Shown here: piece after piece, positions 8,646 through 16,881 of the stretch
Numbering within the stretch: position 1 is the first letter of the stretch
How the letters are laid out: each line of letters starts with the position of its first letter
Source of the DNA: Croceivirga sp.
GTDB taxonomy: Bacteria; Bacteroidota; Bacteroidia; Flavobacteriales; Flavobacteriaceae
Direction: 5' to 3'
Length of the DNA: 64,000 nucleotides
Assembly: GCA_028284285.1 (NCBI GenBank)
Contig: JANQSA010000062.1
Span: 62,001 to 126,000, forward strand
The notes under the pieces: generated by a model
Told to the model about the DNA's origin: nothing
What the model saw: only the letters and a program-made list of their open reading frames with translations
Database searches by the model: none
Program-made: the position numbers and the translations under genes

Positions 8646-9431
8646 TCAAAGGGTAATGAAGTTATCAAGGTCCAACGTCCAGTCATAGTTATTGTAGTTC
8701 AGGTCAATACCTTCTGTAGTTGGGATTATGCCATGTGCTTTAAGGATCTTTTTTACCCCGCGTTTCCCACCGAAATCACCGCGGAACCAATTGAACAATG
8801 CAGTCACTGAGGCTTCCTTTGTTACGGAGTCATAAGAAGTTGCGGTTTCCAGGAATCTTGCTGTACCTTTTTTCAGCTGTTCCAATAGGCGTTTCGGAGT
8901 ATAAATGGCTACCGGCGGACAGTCCTTTGCACCGCAGTTTAGTGCGAAATGGACACGATAATCACGTTGGTCCACCCTTAGCTTGCGTTCAAACTTATCC
9001 GGAAACCATTTTCTAAAATACCCCAGGCCTCGTTCCGATTGGGATTTTCGCAGAATCCCATGCTCAATTTTACCAAAAGACACTACTTCCCCGGCAATGG
9101 TAATTTGCTTTTTAGAAAAGAAGGCGCTTCGGTCATCGTAATATTCCGGATGTTCTTTTAGGATCACTTGAATATAGGCATTATATATGTTGATCCAGAA
9201 GGCATAGCGCTGGGCATCCGTTTGGAGGGCCTTATCCAGGGCCTCCATTGTGGTTTGGGCCAGTTGTTCCCGGAGGTCTTGTGTATCCTCCCCGTCTTTA
9301 AGGCGTTGCAAAAACTGCTCCGAAAGTGTATTGAAATCAGTTGAGGTGGTCGTTTCCTTAAAAGGGGCCTCTTTCACCTTACAACAGCTTAAGGTGGTTA
9401 ACAGGAGTATTGCAAAAAGGTTCAATCGCAT
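8646..9431 (-). CDS. DUF547-family lipoprotein
   Basis: A 261-residue protein of the DUF547 family, recognised from AFWINIYNAYIQVILKEHPE, HFALNCGAKDCPPVAIYTP and the closing NYNNYDWTLD. DUF547 proteins have a fold with transglutaminase/cysteine-peptidase-like features, but no verified function. Start 9431 is chosen over 9461 because it gives a lipoprotein signal MRLNLFAILLLTTLSCC with the lipobox Cys, so the protein is probably membrane-anchored in the periplasm. Confidence 0.82.
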   Translation of the reverse strand: MRLNLFAILLLTTLSCCKVKEAPFKETTTSTDFNTLSEQFLQRLKDGEDTQDLREQLAQTTMEALDKALQTDAQRYAFWINIYNAYIQVILKEHPEYYDDRSAFFSKKQITIAGEVVSFGKIEHGILRKSQSERGLGYFRKWFPDKFERKLRVDQRDYRVHFALNCGAKDCPPVAIYTPKRLLEQLKKGTARFLETATSYDSVTKEASVTALFNWFRGDFGGKRGVKKILKAHGIIPTTEGIDLNYNNYDWTLDLDNFITL

Positions 9432-9545
9432 AAAGGTGGTATTTACGGTCAATGCTGCCATTATAATTTGAAACTGGAGATTTTGTCGTAGCCGGAAATG
9501 AATACTTTCAATGGGGAGAAAGTAGTATTACGGTCGGCTGTGGAA

Positions 9546-10109
9546 TTACAGGTCGTTCATTAGTTGTGCGGTGGTGAGGACGGTAGCAAATTCGTCATGA
9601 AGACTGGCCAAAGCCGTTTGATGGATCGTTTCCGCATCGAATTTTTCCCCTTGAATTCCCATACGATCAAAGGTAGCAGTGGCGTCTGCCACCAGGTAAG
9701 TGGTGAACCCCAGATTACCGGCCATCCGTACTGAGGTGGAAATACAATGATTAGTGGTTAGTCCCACCACTACCAAAGTAGTGATGCCTTGTGCTCTGAG
9801 TACTTTTTCCAGATCTGTACCGATAAAAGCGCTATTCACCTGTTTCACAAAAAGGGGTTCACCCGGAATAGGTTGAAAATCGGCTTTGATCGCAAATCCT
9901 GGTTTTGAGGGATGTAGGGGAGAATGATTGTTGGTAGAACTATGTTGTACATGAAAAACGGGATGTCCTAATGCACGCCATTTTTGGAGGATATGCCCCA
10001 TATTTTTTTCTGCATCCGGATTATTACGATTACCACCGTAGTACTCCCAATCATCCAGTCCGTATTGAATGTCAACCAGTAAAAGTGCCGGATTCTTTCC
10101 CATTTTCAT
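9546..10109 (-). CDS. isochorismatase-like cysteine hydrolase
   Basis: A 187-residue cytoplasmic hydrolase of the isochorismatase/nicotinamidase superfamily. The catalytic Asp is in ALLLVDIQYG, the catalytic Lys follows in EPLFVKQVNSAF, and the nucleophilic Cys is in VVVGLTTNHCISTSVRMA. The nicotinamidase metal triad is not evident, so the substrate is open. The gene is co-directional with the flanking DUF547 and GDSL genes but has about 80-110 bases on each side, so operon membership is uncertain. Confidence 0.87.
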   Translation of the reverse strand: MKMGKNPALLLVDIQYGLDDWEYYGGNRNNPDAEKNMGHILQKWRALGHPVFHVQHSSTNNHSPLHPSKPGFAIKADFQPIPGEPLFVKQVNSAFIGTDLEKVLRAQGITTLVVVGLTTNHCISTSVRMAGNLGFTTYLVADATATFDRMGIQGEKFDAETIHQTALASLHDEFATVLTTAQLMNDL

Positions 10110-10188
10110 ACGATAAATTGATTTTTATGTTCACCTTACAAGTTTCAAAAGCATGTTGAAAACCCTAAATGATCCCAAATCAGCGATG

Positions 10189-10890
10189 TTAAAAAGCCTT
10201 TTGCGATGAAACCATGGGCGCTAACATTTTCCAGACATTCTCCCTAACAATTTCATGCCCCTCCGGGCTAGGGTGGATGCCATCTTCCAGATTCAGTTCC
10301 GGGATCCCCGCCACACCTTCCAATAAAAAGGGGATCAGCGGAATTTGATTGGTTTCCGCCAATTCCGGAAAGAGCTTTCTAAACTCGGTAGTGTATTCCG
10401 GGCCCATATTAGGTGGGATCTGCATACCTGCCAGTAGAATTTGTGTGTCCGGATTCTTTTCTTTTACCAAATCAATCATGGCTTGCAGGTTATTTCGGGT
10501 CTCTTCCAACGGAATGCCCCGTAGTCCGTCATTAGCCCCGAGCTCTAAGACAAATACGTCTACTTGTTGGTTAAGTACCCAATCCAGGCGATTGCGTCCT
10601 CCGGAAGTAGTCTCCCCGCTAAGACCGGAGTTAATTACGGTGTACTTAAATCCCAGTGAATCCAACCGGTTTTGGATGAGTGCCGGAAAGGCTTCTTCCA
10701 GTTCAATACCATAACCCGCGGTAAGGCTGTCTCCAAAGAATAAGATCACCTTATCTTTTGTTTCAGCAATATCCGAATGGTCTTCTGAGGGGGTTGAAAC
10801 CTGAGGTGCAGTTTCGGCTTTAGGGGTTTCCCTACAGGAGATAAGGCAGAAGAACAATAAAAAATAACGAAACTTTAAGAGGTGTTGCAT
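10189..10890 (-). CDS. GDSL-type arylesterase/lysophospholipase (TesA-like), lipoprotein
   Basis: An SGNH-fold esterase of 233 residues. Block I is VILFFGDSLTAGYGIE (nucleophile Ser), block III is LELGANDGLRG, and block V is DGIHPSPEGHEIV with the Asp-His pair. The N-terminus FLLFFCLISCRETP is a lipoprotein signal, so the enzyme acts in the periplasm, probably on acyl esters or lysophospholipids. It is divergent from the ABC ATPase/permease genes 72 bases away, the arrangement of tesA against ybbA-ybbP in E. coli. Confidence 0.9.
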   Translation of the reverse strand: MQHLLKFRYFLLFFCLISCRETPKAETAPQVSTPSEDHSDIAETKDKVILFFGDSLTAGYGIELEEAFPALIQNRLDSLGFKYTVINSGLSGETTSGGRNRLDWVLNQQVDVFVLELGANDGLRGIPLEETRNNLQAMIDLVKEKNPDTQILLAGMQIPPNMGPEYTTEFRKLFPELAETNQIPLIPFLLEGVAGIPELNLEDGIHPSPEGHEIVRENVWKMLAPMVSSQKAF

Positions 10891-10962
10891 GGGTAATCAA
10901 GGTAAAAATCAAATTCTATTGCCTATTTTTCTTGTTTGGGAAAAAAGGAACTAAAAAGCGCT

Positions 10963-11652
10963 ATGTCAAAGATATTAAACGTGAACCATCTGGGGAAGAC
11001 CTACACCAGTGGTGCGAAACAATTAACGGTGCTGGATGATGTTAATTTCAATATAGCAACCGGGGAGACCTTTGCCATTGTAGGCCCTTCGGGAAGCGGT
11101 AAAACCACACTTCTGGGGCTTTGCGCGGGACTGGACTATCCGGATAAAGGAACCGTGGAACTTTGTGGCACCGATCTTGGCGGGTTAAATGAAGACGAAC
11201 GAGCTCGTCTCCGGAATGAAAAAGTGGGTTTCATTTTTCAAAACTTTCAATTGCTGCCTACCCTTACGGCATTGGAAAACGTGGTAGTTCCCTTGGAATT
11301 ACAAGGAGTGAAAAATCCTTCAAAAACGGGAAAAGAACTGCTGGATAAAGTAGGTCTCGGAGATCGTTTTCACCATTATCCTTCTCAGCTTTCCGGAGGA
11401 GAACAGCAGCGTGTGGCTCTGGCCCGGGCGTTTTCCAACCGCCCTTCCATTTTGTTTGCCGATGAGCCTACAGGAAACCTGGATCAGGACACCGGGGACC
11501 GGGTAGTACAATTGTTATTTGATCTGAACCAGGAAGCCGGAACCACTCTGGTGATCGTGTCCCACGATATGGAGCTGGCGCAAAAATGCCAACGCATTTT
11601 GAAATTACGGGGAGGGAAAGTAGTGGCCAACGAAGTCCTGATGCAATCATGA
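10963..11652 (+). CDS. ABC transporter ATP-binding protein (YbbA/LolD-like)
   Basis: A 229-residue ATPase with all ABC motifs: Walker [13 protein letters not shown]-loop [12 protein letters not shown], signature [14 protein letters not shown], Walker [14 protein letters not shown] and the switch His in [10 protein letters not shown]. It belongs to the MacB/LolD/YbbA group that pairs with FtsX-like permeases. ATG 10963 is preferred over a TTG at 10936. Its stop overlaps the start of the permease gene (ATGA), indicating translational coupling. A role in extracting or editing envelope lipids together with the divergent GDSL esterase is inferred from the conserved neighbourhood. Confidence 0.93.
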   Translation: MSKILNVNHLGKTYTSGAKQLTVLDDVNFNIATGETFAIVGPSGSGKTTLLGLCAGLDYPDKGTVELCGTDLGGLNEDERARLRNEKVGFIFQNFQLLPTLTALENVVVPLELQGVKNPSKTGKELLDKVGLGDRFHHYPSQLSGGEQQRVALARAFSNRPSILFADEPTGNLDQDTGDRVVQLLFDLNQEAGTTLVIVSHDMELAQKCQRILKLRGGKVVANEVLMQS

Positions 11653-14201
11653 GTCAGGTGGAACCTAAAAACAAAGCAGGATGGCCGTGGTTGGTAAAAA
11701 TGGCCTGGCGGGACAGTAAAGCCAGTGGCAGCCGGTTGTTATTGTTTATGGCTTCTATTATTTTGGGGATCGCTGCCGTGGTGTCCATTCAGTCCTTTAG
11801 CGAGAATCTTCAAGAGAATATTACACTGCAATCCAAGGCGCTCATGGGGGCAGACTTTGTAATTGACAGCAACCAACCTCCTAATGAAAAAGTTCAGGCG
11901 ATTATTGATTCTTTGGGTGGGGCAGATGGGCGTGCGGTGGAGTTTGTTTCCATGGCGCTTTTTCCCAAAAGCGGGGATGCCAAATTAGTTGGCGTAAGAG
12001 GTATAGCAGGAGGCTACCCTTTTTATGGTGAACTGGAAACCGAACCCATAGAGGTGGCGCAAACCTATCAGCAAACCGGAGGTGCCCTGGTAGACGCTAC
12101 TGTAATGCTCCAATTTGGAGTACAAAATGGCGACTCTATCAAACTGGGAAATACCATATTTCCCATCGTGGGCACCTTAATCTCAGCACCCGGAAGTTCC
12201 GGTATAGGCGCTTCTATTGCTCCTCCGGTTTTGATCCCGTATGCCTCGGTGGAAGGTACGGGGCTTATTCAAACCGGAAGTAGGGTAGGGTATGACTTTT
12301 ACTTTGTTGCACAACCGGAGCAGGATCTGGAACAATTGGACAAGCGGGTAGATCCGGTACTTGACGCCGAAAATGCTGATTTGGATACCCACATTTCTAC
12401 CGGCCGGCAATTGGGCAACAGCTATGGCAACTTTGGAAAGTTTCTCAATCTGGTAGCCTTTATTGCCTTGTTGTTGGGATGCGTGGGCGTTGCAAGCTCA
12501 GTACATATCTATATTAAGGAGAAACTACGATCGATAGCCGTATTAAAATGCCTGGGTGCCACCCGGAGGCAAACTTTTTTGATCTATCTCCTTCAAATTG
12601 CCGGGATGGGCTTTTTAGGAGGAGTGTTAGGTGTACTGGGCGGATTATTGCTTCAACAGTCTTTTCCATTGTTGTTGCAAGGATTCTTGCCTTTTGAAGT
12701 CCAAATATCAATAGCGCCCAATGCCATTTTTGCGGGGTTGGTTTTGGGGGTACTCCTGTCCGTCTTATTTGCTTTGTCTCCCTTACTCAACACCTGGTTT
12801 GTCTCTCCTTTACAGGTCTTACGTGTTGAGGAAAATGGCGATCGGCAATCACGAAAAGCTCAACTATGGGTACTGTTAGGTATCCTGGTATTTGTATTTT
12901 CCTTTTCCTATTGGCTGCTGGAGAGTACACGTTATGCACTCTATTTTGTGTTGGGCATCCTGGTAGTATTTCTGGTTTTGGGAGGATTAGCTACACTTTT
13001 TATGCGTGCTATTAAAAGGTATTTTCCGGTTTCCTGGGGGTTTACCGCCCGGCAAAGCCTGTTAAACCTTTACCGACCTAATAACCAGACTACTGTACTG
13101 GTATTGGCGATTGGAGTGGGCAGCTTTCTGATCAGCACACTCTATTTTACGAAAGATATCCTCTTGGCCCAGGCTTCCCTGGAAACAGCGGAAGAGACGC
13201 CAAATATTATTTTACTGGATGTGCAAACAGATCAAAAAGCAGAAGCTGCCCGCAGTATCCAGGCCTCTGGTCTTCCCGTGATCAATAACATCCCCATCAT
13301 TACCATGCGAATGCAAAAAATAAAGGATCAGCTGGTACGTGAGCTTATTCTGGATTCTACAGCCACACTGAATAGCTGGGTATTGTACCACGAGTTTAGA
13401 GTTACTTATCGGGATACTTTAGTGGGTTCTGAACGCACGGCAGATGGGAAGTGGCCCATGCAACGTCAGGAGGATGGAATTATCCCCATTTCCATGTCGA
13501 CCAGTGTGGCGGAAGACGCCCAGGTTCAGGTGGGGGATACCATTGTTTTTAATGTTCAGGGAGTATTGATGGAAACGCAGGTGGCCCACTTACGGGAGGT
13601 GGATTGGGCCCGGATGCAGATCAATTTTTCCATTCTGTTCCCTTCCGGGGTTTTAGAGAATGCTCCGCAATTTCATGTTTTGACCACCAATGCACCGGAT
13701 GTCGCCCAGTCTGCGGCGCTACAACGGAAGCTGGTGCGCCAATTTCCCACAGTTTCCATTATTGATTTAAGGCAAATACTGACGGTCATTGAAGATATCC
13801 TGAACAAGATCTCCTGGGTGATCAATTTTATGGCCTTTTTTAGTATCCTAACCGGTATTATTGTGTTGATCGGTTCGGTTAGAACAAGCAAATACCAACG
13901 GATCAAGGAGAATGTACTTTTACGGACCCTGGGAGCCAAGGCAAAACAAATCCTTAGCATCACCACCCTGGAGTATCTGTATCTTGGGCTTCTGGGTAGT
14001 GGCATCGGGATTTTCCTGTCGTTACTGGGTAGCTTTTTATTAGCTCAATTTGTTTTTGAGGTTGATTTTATACCCTCTGGCATCCCTTTCCTGGTGGTAC
14101 TGCCTGGAATTACCGTCCTGGTATTGTTAATCGGACTCCTGAACAGCAAAAGTGTTTTGCAAAGCCCACCTCTGGAAGTGCTTCGGAAGGAGGTAGCCTA
14201 G
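11649..14201 (+). CDS. large FtsX-like ABC permease (YbbP-like)
   Basis: An 850-residue membrane protein with one N-terminal transmembrane segment (LLLFMASIILGIAAVVSI), a periplasmic domain, a first FtsX block around residues 255-390, a middle membrane pair, a second periplasmic domain, and a second FtsX block near the C-terminus (FMAFFSILTGIIVLIGS ... VLLRTLGAKAKQIL). The double FtsX architecture and length match YbbP-type permeases. ATG 11649 overlaps the ATPase stop by 4 bases; earlier in-frame starts lie inside the ATPase gene and are not needed. Confidence 0.92.
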   Translation: MSQVEPKNKAGWPWLVKMAWRDSKASGSRLLLFMASIILGIAAVVSIQSFSENLQENITLQSKALMGADFVIDSNQPPNEKVQAIIDSLGGADGRAVEFVSMALFPKSGDAKLVGVRGIAGGYPFYGELETEPIEVAQTYQQTGGALVDATVMLQFGVQNGDSIKLGNTIFPIVGTLISAPGSSGIGASIAPPVLIPYASVEGTGLIQTGSRVGYDFYFVAQPEQDLEQLDKRVDPVLDAENADLDTHISTGRQLGNSYGNFGKFLNLVAFIALLLGCVGVASSVHIYIKEKLRSIAVLKCLGATRRQTFLIYLLQIAGMGFLGGVLGVLGGLLLQQSFPLLLQGFLPFEVQISIAPNAIFAGLVLGVLLSVLFALSPLLNTWFVSPLQVLRVEENGDRQSRKAQLWVLLGILVFVFSFSYWLLESTRYALYFVLGILVVFLVLGGLATLFMRAIKRYFPVSWGFTARQSLLNLYRPNNQTTVLVLAIGVGSFLISTLYFTKDILLAQASLETAEETPNIILLDVQTDQKAEAARSIQASGLPVINNIPIITMRMQKIKDQLVRELILDSTATLNSWVLYHEFRVTYRDTLVGSERTADGKWPMQRQEDGIIPISMSTSVAEDAQVQVGDTIVFNVQGVLMETQVAHLREVDWARMQINFSILFPSGVLENAPQFHVLTTNAPDVAQSAALQRKLVRQFPTVSIIDLRQILTVIEDILNKISWVINFMAFFSILTGIIVLIGSVRTSKYQRIKENVLLRTLGAKAKQILSITTLEYLYLGLLGSGIGIFLSLLGSFLLAQFVFEVDFIPSGIPFLVVLPGITVLVLLIGLLNSKSVLQSPPLEVLRKEVA

Positions 14202-14213
14202 CTTGCCCTGTTG

Positions 14214-14421
14214 GAGGGAGGATACCCCTTAGAGGTTTTTTCGAAAATAATGGATCATGTCATTTCGAACGGTTTGCGAAGAAAGAGAAATACAAAGTAG
14301 TCAGTGCGTTTTCCCCTCTAACATGCACGTGCTGAGCGTAGTTGAAGTAAGGGGAGTAAGGGGTGTGTATTGAAGAGTTTTTTTGGCAACACCTCCCTTA
14401 GTCCCTCCTTTTTAGGAGGGA
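14214..14421. repeat. left copy of a repeat flanking the DUF559 gene
   Basis: Three blocks here recur downstream of the DUF559 gene. Block X (14214-14258, GGAGGGAGGATACCCCTTAG start) matches 14953-14999; block Y (14280-14350, containing GCACGTGCTGAGCGTAGTTG) matches 15023-15099; block Z (14356-14421, containing GGGGTGTGTATTGAAGAG and the hairpin TCCCTCCT-TTTT-AGGAGGGA at 14402-14421) matches 14895-14959. Order is X-Y-Z on the left and Z-X-Y on the right, so the copies are circularly permuted. Confidence 0.8.
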
Positions 14422-14429
14422 GATGTTTT

Positions 14430-14437
14430 TACATTTG
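14430..14437 (+). promoter_or_regulatory. -7 promoter element of the DUF559 gene
   Basis: TACATTTG is an exact match to the flavobacterial -7 consensus TAnnTTTG. It lies 27 bases before the DUF559 ATG and just outside the terminal hairpin of the left repeat, so the gene appears to carry its own promoter at the repeat edge. The -33 region falls inside the hairpin and has no clean TTG. Confidence 0.5.
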
Positions 14438-14463
14438 TAAGAATATGGGGAATAAACTGGAGT

Positions 14464-14862
14464 ATGAAAATCAAATACAATCCAAAGCTAAAGGAATTTG
14501 CCAGGCAGTTACGTAACAATGCTACCAAAGCAGAAATTAGGCTTTGGCAGAAACTGAAACGCAACCAAATGTATGGTTACGATTTCCACAGGCAAAAGCC
14601 GATTGATGAGTACATTGTAGATTTCTTTTGTAACAAACTTCAGTTAGCGATTGAGGTAGATGGTTACTCTCATGAAATCTTAGAAGTTTGGGAAAAAGAC
14701 GTAAAGAAAACCAGACGGTTAAATGAACTAGGCGTCCGGGTTTTGCGATTTTCTGATCATCAGGTTTTAAATGATATGGAAAATGTCTTGAGGGCCGTTG
14801 AAGATTATATTGTGAATTTTGAATCAAATGACTTTACGCCTCTTCCGATTTCGCCTGATTAA
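14464..14862 (+). CDS. DUF559 endonuclease-domain protein
   Basis: A 132-residue protein made of one DUF559 domain, a Vsr-like restriction-endonuclease fold. Family features are FARQLRNNATKAEIRLWQKL, FHRQKPIDEYIVDFFC, the acidic catalytic region LAIEVDGYSHE and VLRFSDHQVLNDMENV. The Asp/Glu pair (IVDFFC and IEVDG) is intact, so it should be active on nucleic acid, though no biological substrate is known for these small genes. It sits between repeated sequence blocks on both sides, which is unlike a normal housekeeping gene and suggests a dispersed unit. Confidence 0.88.
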   Translation: MKIKYNPKLKEFARQLRNNATKAEIRLWQKLKRNQMYGYDFHRQKPIDEYIVDFFCNKLQLAIEVDGYSHEILEVWEKDVKKTRRLNELGVRVLRFSDHQVLNDMENVLRAVEDYIVNFESNDFTPLPISPD

Positions 14863-14871
14863 AGAGGAAGA

Positions 14872-14897
14872 TTTTCCCCTCTAACAAGAGGGGAAAA
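14872..14897. repeat. perfect hairpin after the DUF559 stop codon
   Basis: TTTTCCCCTCT and AGAGGGGAAAA form a perfect 11-bp stem around an AACA loop, ten bases after the stop. There is no U-tract after the stem, so it is not a classical intrinsic terminator. The left repeat at 14309-14323 keeps the left arm and the loop but has a different right arm. Confidence 0.6.
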
Positions 14898-15100
14898 AGG
14901 GGTGTGTATTGAAGAGTTTTTTGGCAACACCCCCCTTAATCCCTCCTTTTTAGGAGGGAGGATACTCCTTAGAGGTTTTTCGTAAATTATGGATTATGCT
15001 ATCCTGAATACCTGACAAAGAACGAGAAATACAAGATAGATAGTGCATTCTCGCTCTAACAAGCACGTGCTGAGCGTAGTTGAAGTAAGGGGTGTATGGT
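14895..15100. repeat. right copy of the DUF559-flanking repeat
   Basis: This copy holds block Z (14895-14959 with the hairpin TCCCTCCT-TTTT-AGGAGGGA at 14940-14959), block X (14953-14999) and block Y (15023-15099, again with GCACGTGCTGAGCGTAGTTG). Substitutions and small indels separate it from the left copy, so it is not a very recent duplication. No reading frame of note lies inside. Confidence 0.8.
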
Positions 15101-15110
15101 AAAAAGAATT

Positions 15111-15188
15111 GTCATTTCGAACGGAGTGAGAAATCTCCCTGTTGATAATGCTATGGGATTTCTTACCCCTTCGGGGATTCGAAATGAC
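15111..15188. repeat. 78-base inverted repeat (GTCATTTCGAA type)
   Basis: GTCATTTCGAA at 15111-15121 is the exact reverse complement of TTCGAAATGAC at 15178-15188. Inner parts also pair (GTGAGAAATC with GGATTTCTTAC, imperfect), and CCCCTTCGGGG at 15166-15176 is a small internal hairpin. A half copy (GTCATTTCGAACGG) occurs at 14260-14273 inside the left DUF559 repeat. Such GTCATTTCGAA palindromes look like dispersed repetitive elements of Flavobacteriia; function unknown. Confidence 0.65.
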
Positions 15189-15204
15189 TGACCAGTAGTA
15201 TGGA

Positions 15205-15232
15205 AACAAAAAAGCCACCTTAAGGTGGCTTT
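15205..15232 (-). terminator. intrinsic terminator of the superoxide dismutase gene
   Basis: AAAGCCACCTT and AAGGTGGCTTT form a perfect 22-base palindrome at 15211-15232. Read on the minus strand it is followed by a run of T (TTTTTTG), giving a textbook rho-independent terminator 18 bases past the dismutase stop codon. Confidence 0.85.
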
Positions 15233-15250
15233 GATAAGTGTATTCCTATC

Positions 15251-15979
15251 CTATGACATCCTGGCTTCTACTTTTTCCCAGTTGATGATGTTCATAATAT
15301 TCTGTAGGTATTCTCCTCTCTTATTTTGATATTTAAGATAATACGCATGTTCCCAAACATCGATCCCCAAAATCGGAGTACCCATGCGTTCTGACACTTT
15401 CATCAGGGGATTGTCCTGATTGGGGGTTGAACAGATATGCAATTTTTTATCGGCATCCTGACACACCCATGCCCAACCCGAACCGAAACGTTTGGCTCCG
15501 GCATCCGCTAATTCTTTTTTAAAGGCTTCCTCGGAACCAAAATCCTCCGTGATCCTGGCTTTAAAGGCATCACTCATTGCCCCGCCGGGGGTCAGGATAT
15601 CCCAATACAAACTATGATTGTAAAAGCCCCCGCCATTGTTGCGTATTCCGGTAGGTAGATCTTCCATCATAAGGATCTCCTCAATGGTCTTTCCGGAGAT
15701 ATTGGCTTCTTTCAATGCGGCATTCAGCTTGTTCGTATACCCCTGATGATGTTTGGAATGGTGAATTTCCATAGTCATAGCATCAATAGTGTCCGGAAAT
15801 GCGTTGTAACCATAAGGAATTTCAGGTAGGGTAAATGTGGTTATTGCAGTAGCAGGGGTAGCTTCCATGTTTTCTTCTTTTTTAGGTTCGTTTTTACAGG
15901 AGGACAATAAAATAGAGGGAGCCACCGTCATTCCTGTGGTGGCTATTACGGTATTCTTTAAAAATTTCCGTTTGTTCAT
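15251..15979 (-). CDS. Fe/Mn superoxide dismutase, exported lipoprotein form
   Basis: Converts superoxide to hydrogen peroxide and oxygen. The dismutase domain (residues about 45-242) has the metal ligands in EIHHSKHHQGYTNKL, GGGFYNHSLYWD and GIDVWEHAYYLKYQNKRG. The first 28 residues (KRKFLKNTVIATTGMTVAPSILLSSC) resemble a Tat-type signal with a lipobox Cys, so the enzyme should be anchored in the envelope rather than cytoplasmic. Fe versus Mn use cannot be told with confidence. A good promoter lies upstream and a terminator downstream, so it is a single-gene unit. Confidence 0.94.
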   Translation of the reverse strand: MNKRKFLKNTVIATTGMTVAPSILLSSCKNEPKKEENMEATPATAITTFTLPEIPYGYNAFPDTIDAMTMEIHHSKHHQGYTNKLNAALKEANISGKTIEEILMMEDLPTGIRNNGGGFYNHSLYWDILTPGGAMSDAFKARITEDFGSEEAFKKELADAGAKRFGSGWAWVCQDADKKLHICSTPNQDNPLMKVSERMGTPILGIDVWEHAYYLKYQNKRGEYLQNIMNIINWEKVEARMS

Positions 15980-16001
15980 AGTAGTGTTTTTAGGATTTGC
16001 T

Positions 16002-16032
16002 TAAAGGTAGGTATTATTTGAGGGCATGTCAA
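16002..16032 (-). promoter_or_regulatory. promoter of the superoxide dismutase gene
   Basis: Read on the minus strand: TTG (16032-16030), 20 bases, then TACCTTTA (16009-16002), 22 bases before the dismutase ATG. Spacing and -7 sequence fit the flavobacterial consensus TTG-N17-23-TAnnTTTG, with A for the last G. The same TTG-N20-TACCTTTA appears before the GlxA-type gene at 57586. Confidence 0.6.
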
Positions 16033-16033
16033 C

Positions 16034-16516
16034 CTAAAAGGGCTTGAGCAGCTCACGGGAGTCCAGAATTCCACGTTTTAGATTCTCGCAAAGGATCAGG
16101 GATTTGTCTATGCGGGTTTGGGAATTCTTAATCCGCGTTATGGCATAGATAAGTCCTCTTTGTTTCCCTTTGGTAAAGGATTCAAAGATCTGATAGGCAT
16201 CGTAATCGCTTAACAGCACGGCTTCCAGTTCTTCCGGTACTTCCACACCGTATTTTGAGGTGTCCTCAAAGAGTTGGAGTGTAAAATAATCATTAGGGAA
16301 TAGTTCCAGTTCTTTTTGCTTGTTCTTGCTAAACATCATGGTGTAGTGCCCCCGGTATTTTTTTAATGCAGCGTAAAACTCAATACTGTTATTACGAAAA
16401 GATGCCCGAACTTTGACCCTGGAAAACCCCTTTTGTATAAAGGGCTCAGCTATGGTGTCCGGGATGATTACACCACGCATCCCCTGTACCGATACTTCAA
16501 AAATGGGACTGGTCAT
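16034..16516 (-). CDS. DUF1905/OmdA-like protein (YdeI superfamily)
   Basis: A 160-residue cytoplasmic protein. The first two thirds match DUF1905 (GVIIPDTIAEPFIQKGFSRV, YTMMFSKNKQKELELFPNDY), the rest the OmdA/YdeI-type helical tail (VPEELEAVLLSDYDAYQIFE, then RGLIYAITRIKNSQTRIDK). Members are sometimes annotated as bacteriocin-protection or OmpD-associated proteins, but the biochemical function is not known. TACCTTTA on the minus strand at 16544-16537 may be its -7 element, though no -33 TTG is visible. Confidence 0.75.
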   Translation of the reverse strand: MTSPIFEVSVQGMRGVIIPDTIAEPFIQKGFSRVKVRASFRNNSIEFYAALKKYRGHYTMMFSKNKQKELELFPNDYFTLQLFEDTSKYGVEVPEELEAVLLSDYDAYQIFESFTKGKQRGLIYAITRIKNSQTRIDKSLILCENLKRGILDSRELLKPF

Positions 16517-16881
16517 GAATCTTGCGGTTAACCCGCTAAAGGTAGAAAACCCCTAGTTTTTTTATGGTTTTTCTTAAAAAAGAGTATACGAAATCCGTCC
16601 ATGATCCGTTTTGTATAGACCAATCCCCCGATTGGCAGTATTTGTTGAAGTAAACCTGTTATATTGGTCACAGTGCCTATTAAATACATTGATTTTTTTG
16701 TCTATTGCAATAAACGAAAAGCGTGTTGCAAGAGTTACCATCGTCTAAAGAAGCTAAGGTACAAAGGAGACATCGCTCAACACGACTACATAAAAAAACT
16801 AAAAAGTATCCACAGTTCTGCGCTTGAACTGGAAATCAAGTATTTCCATGTATTACCCATGCGCCTTTAACATCCAAAAAG
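16517..16881. other. intergenic region, possible tiny ORF only
   Basis: The 365-base gap between convergent-side genes holds one weak plus-strand frame (16664-16870, TTG start, 68 codons, Lys-rich, ending in an ELEIKYFHV-like helix). It has no ATG and no recognisable family, and I do not consider it established. Nothing else stands out apart from the possible -7 element at 16537-16544. Confidence 0.4.

Noticed and set aside
16664-16870. 68-codon frame between the DUF1905-like and OsmC-fusion genes
   Set aside because: TTG start only, no family, no promoter; kept as a note under the intergenic region.
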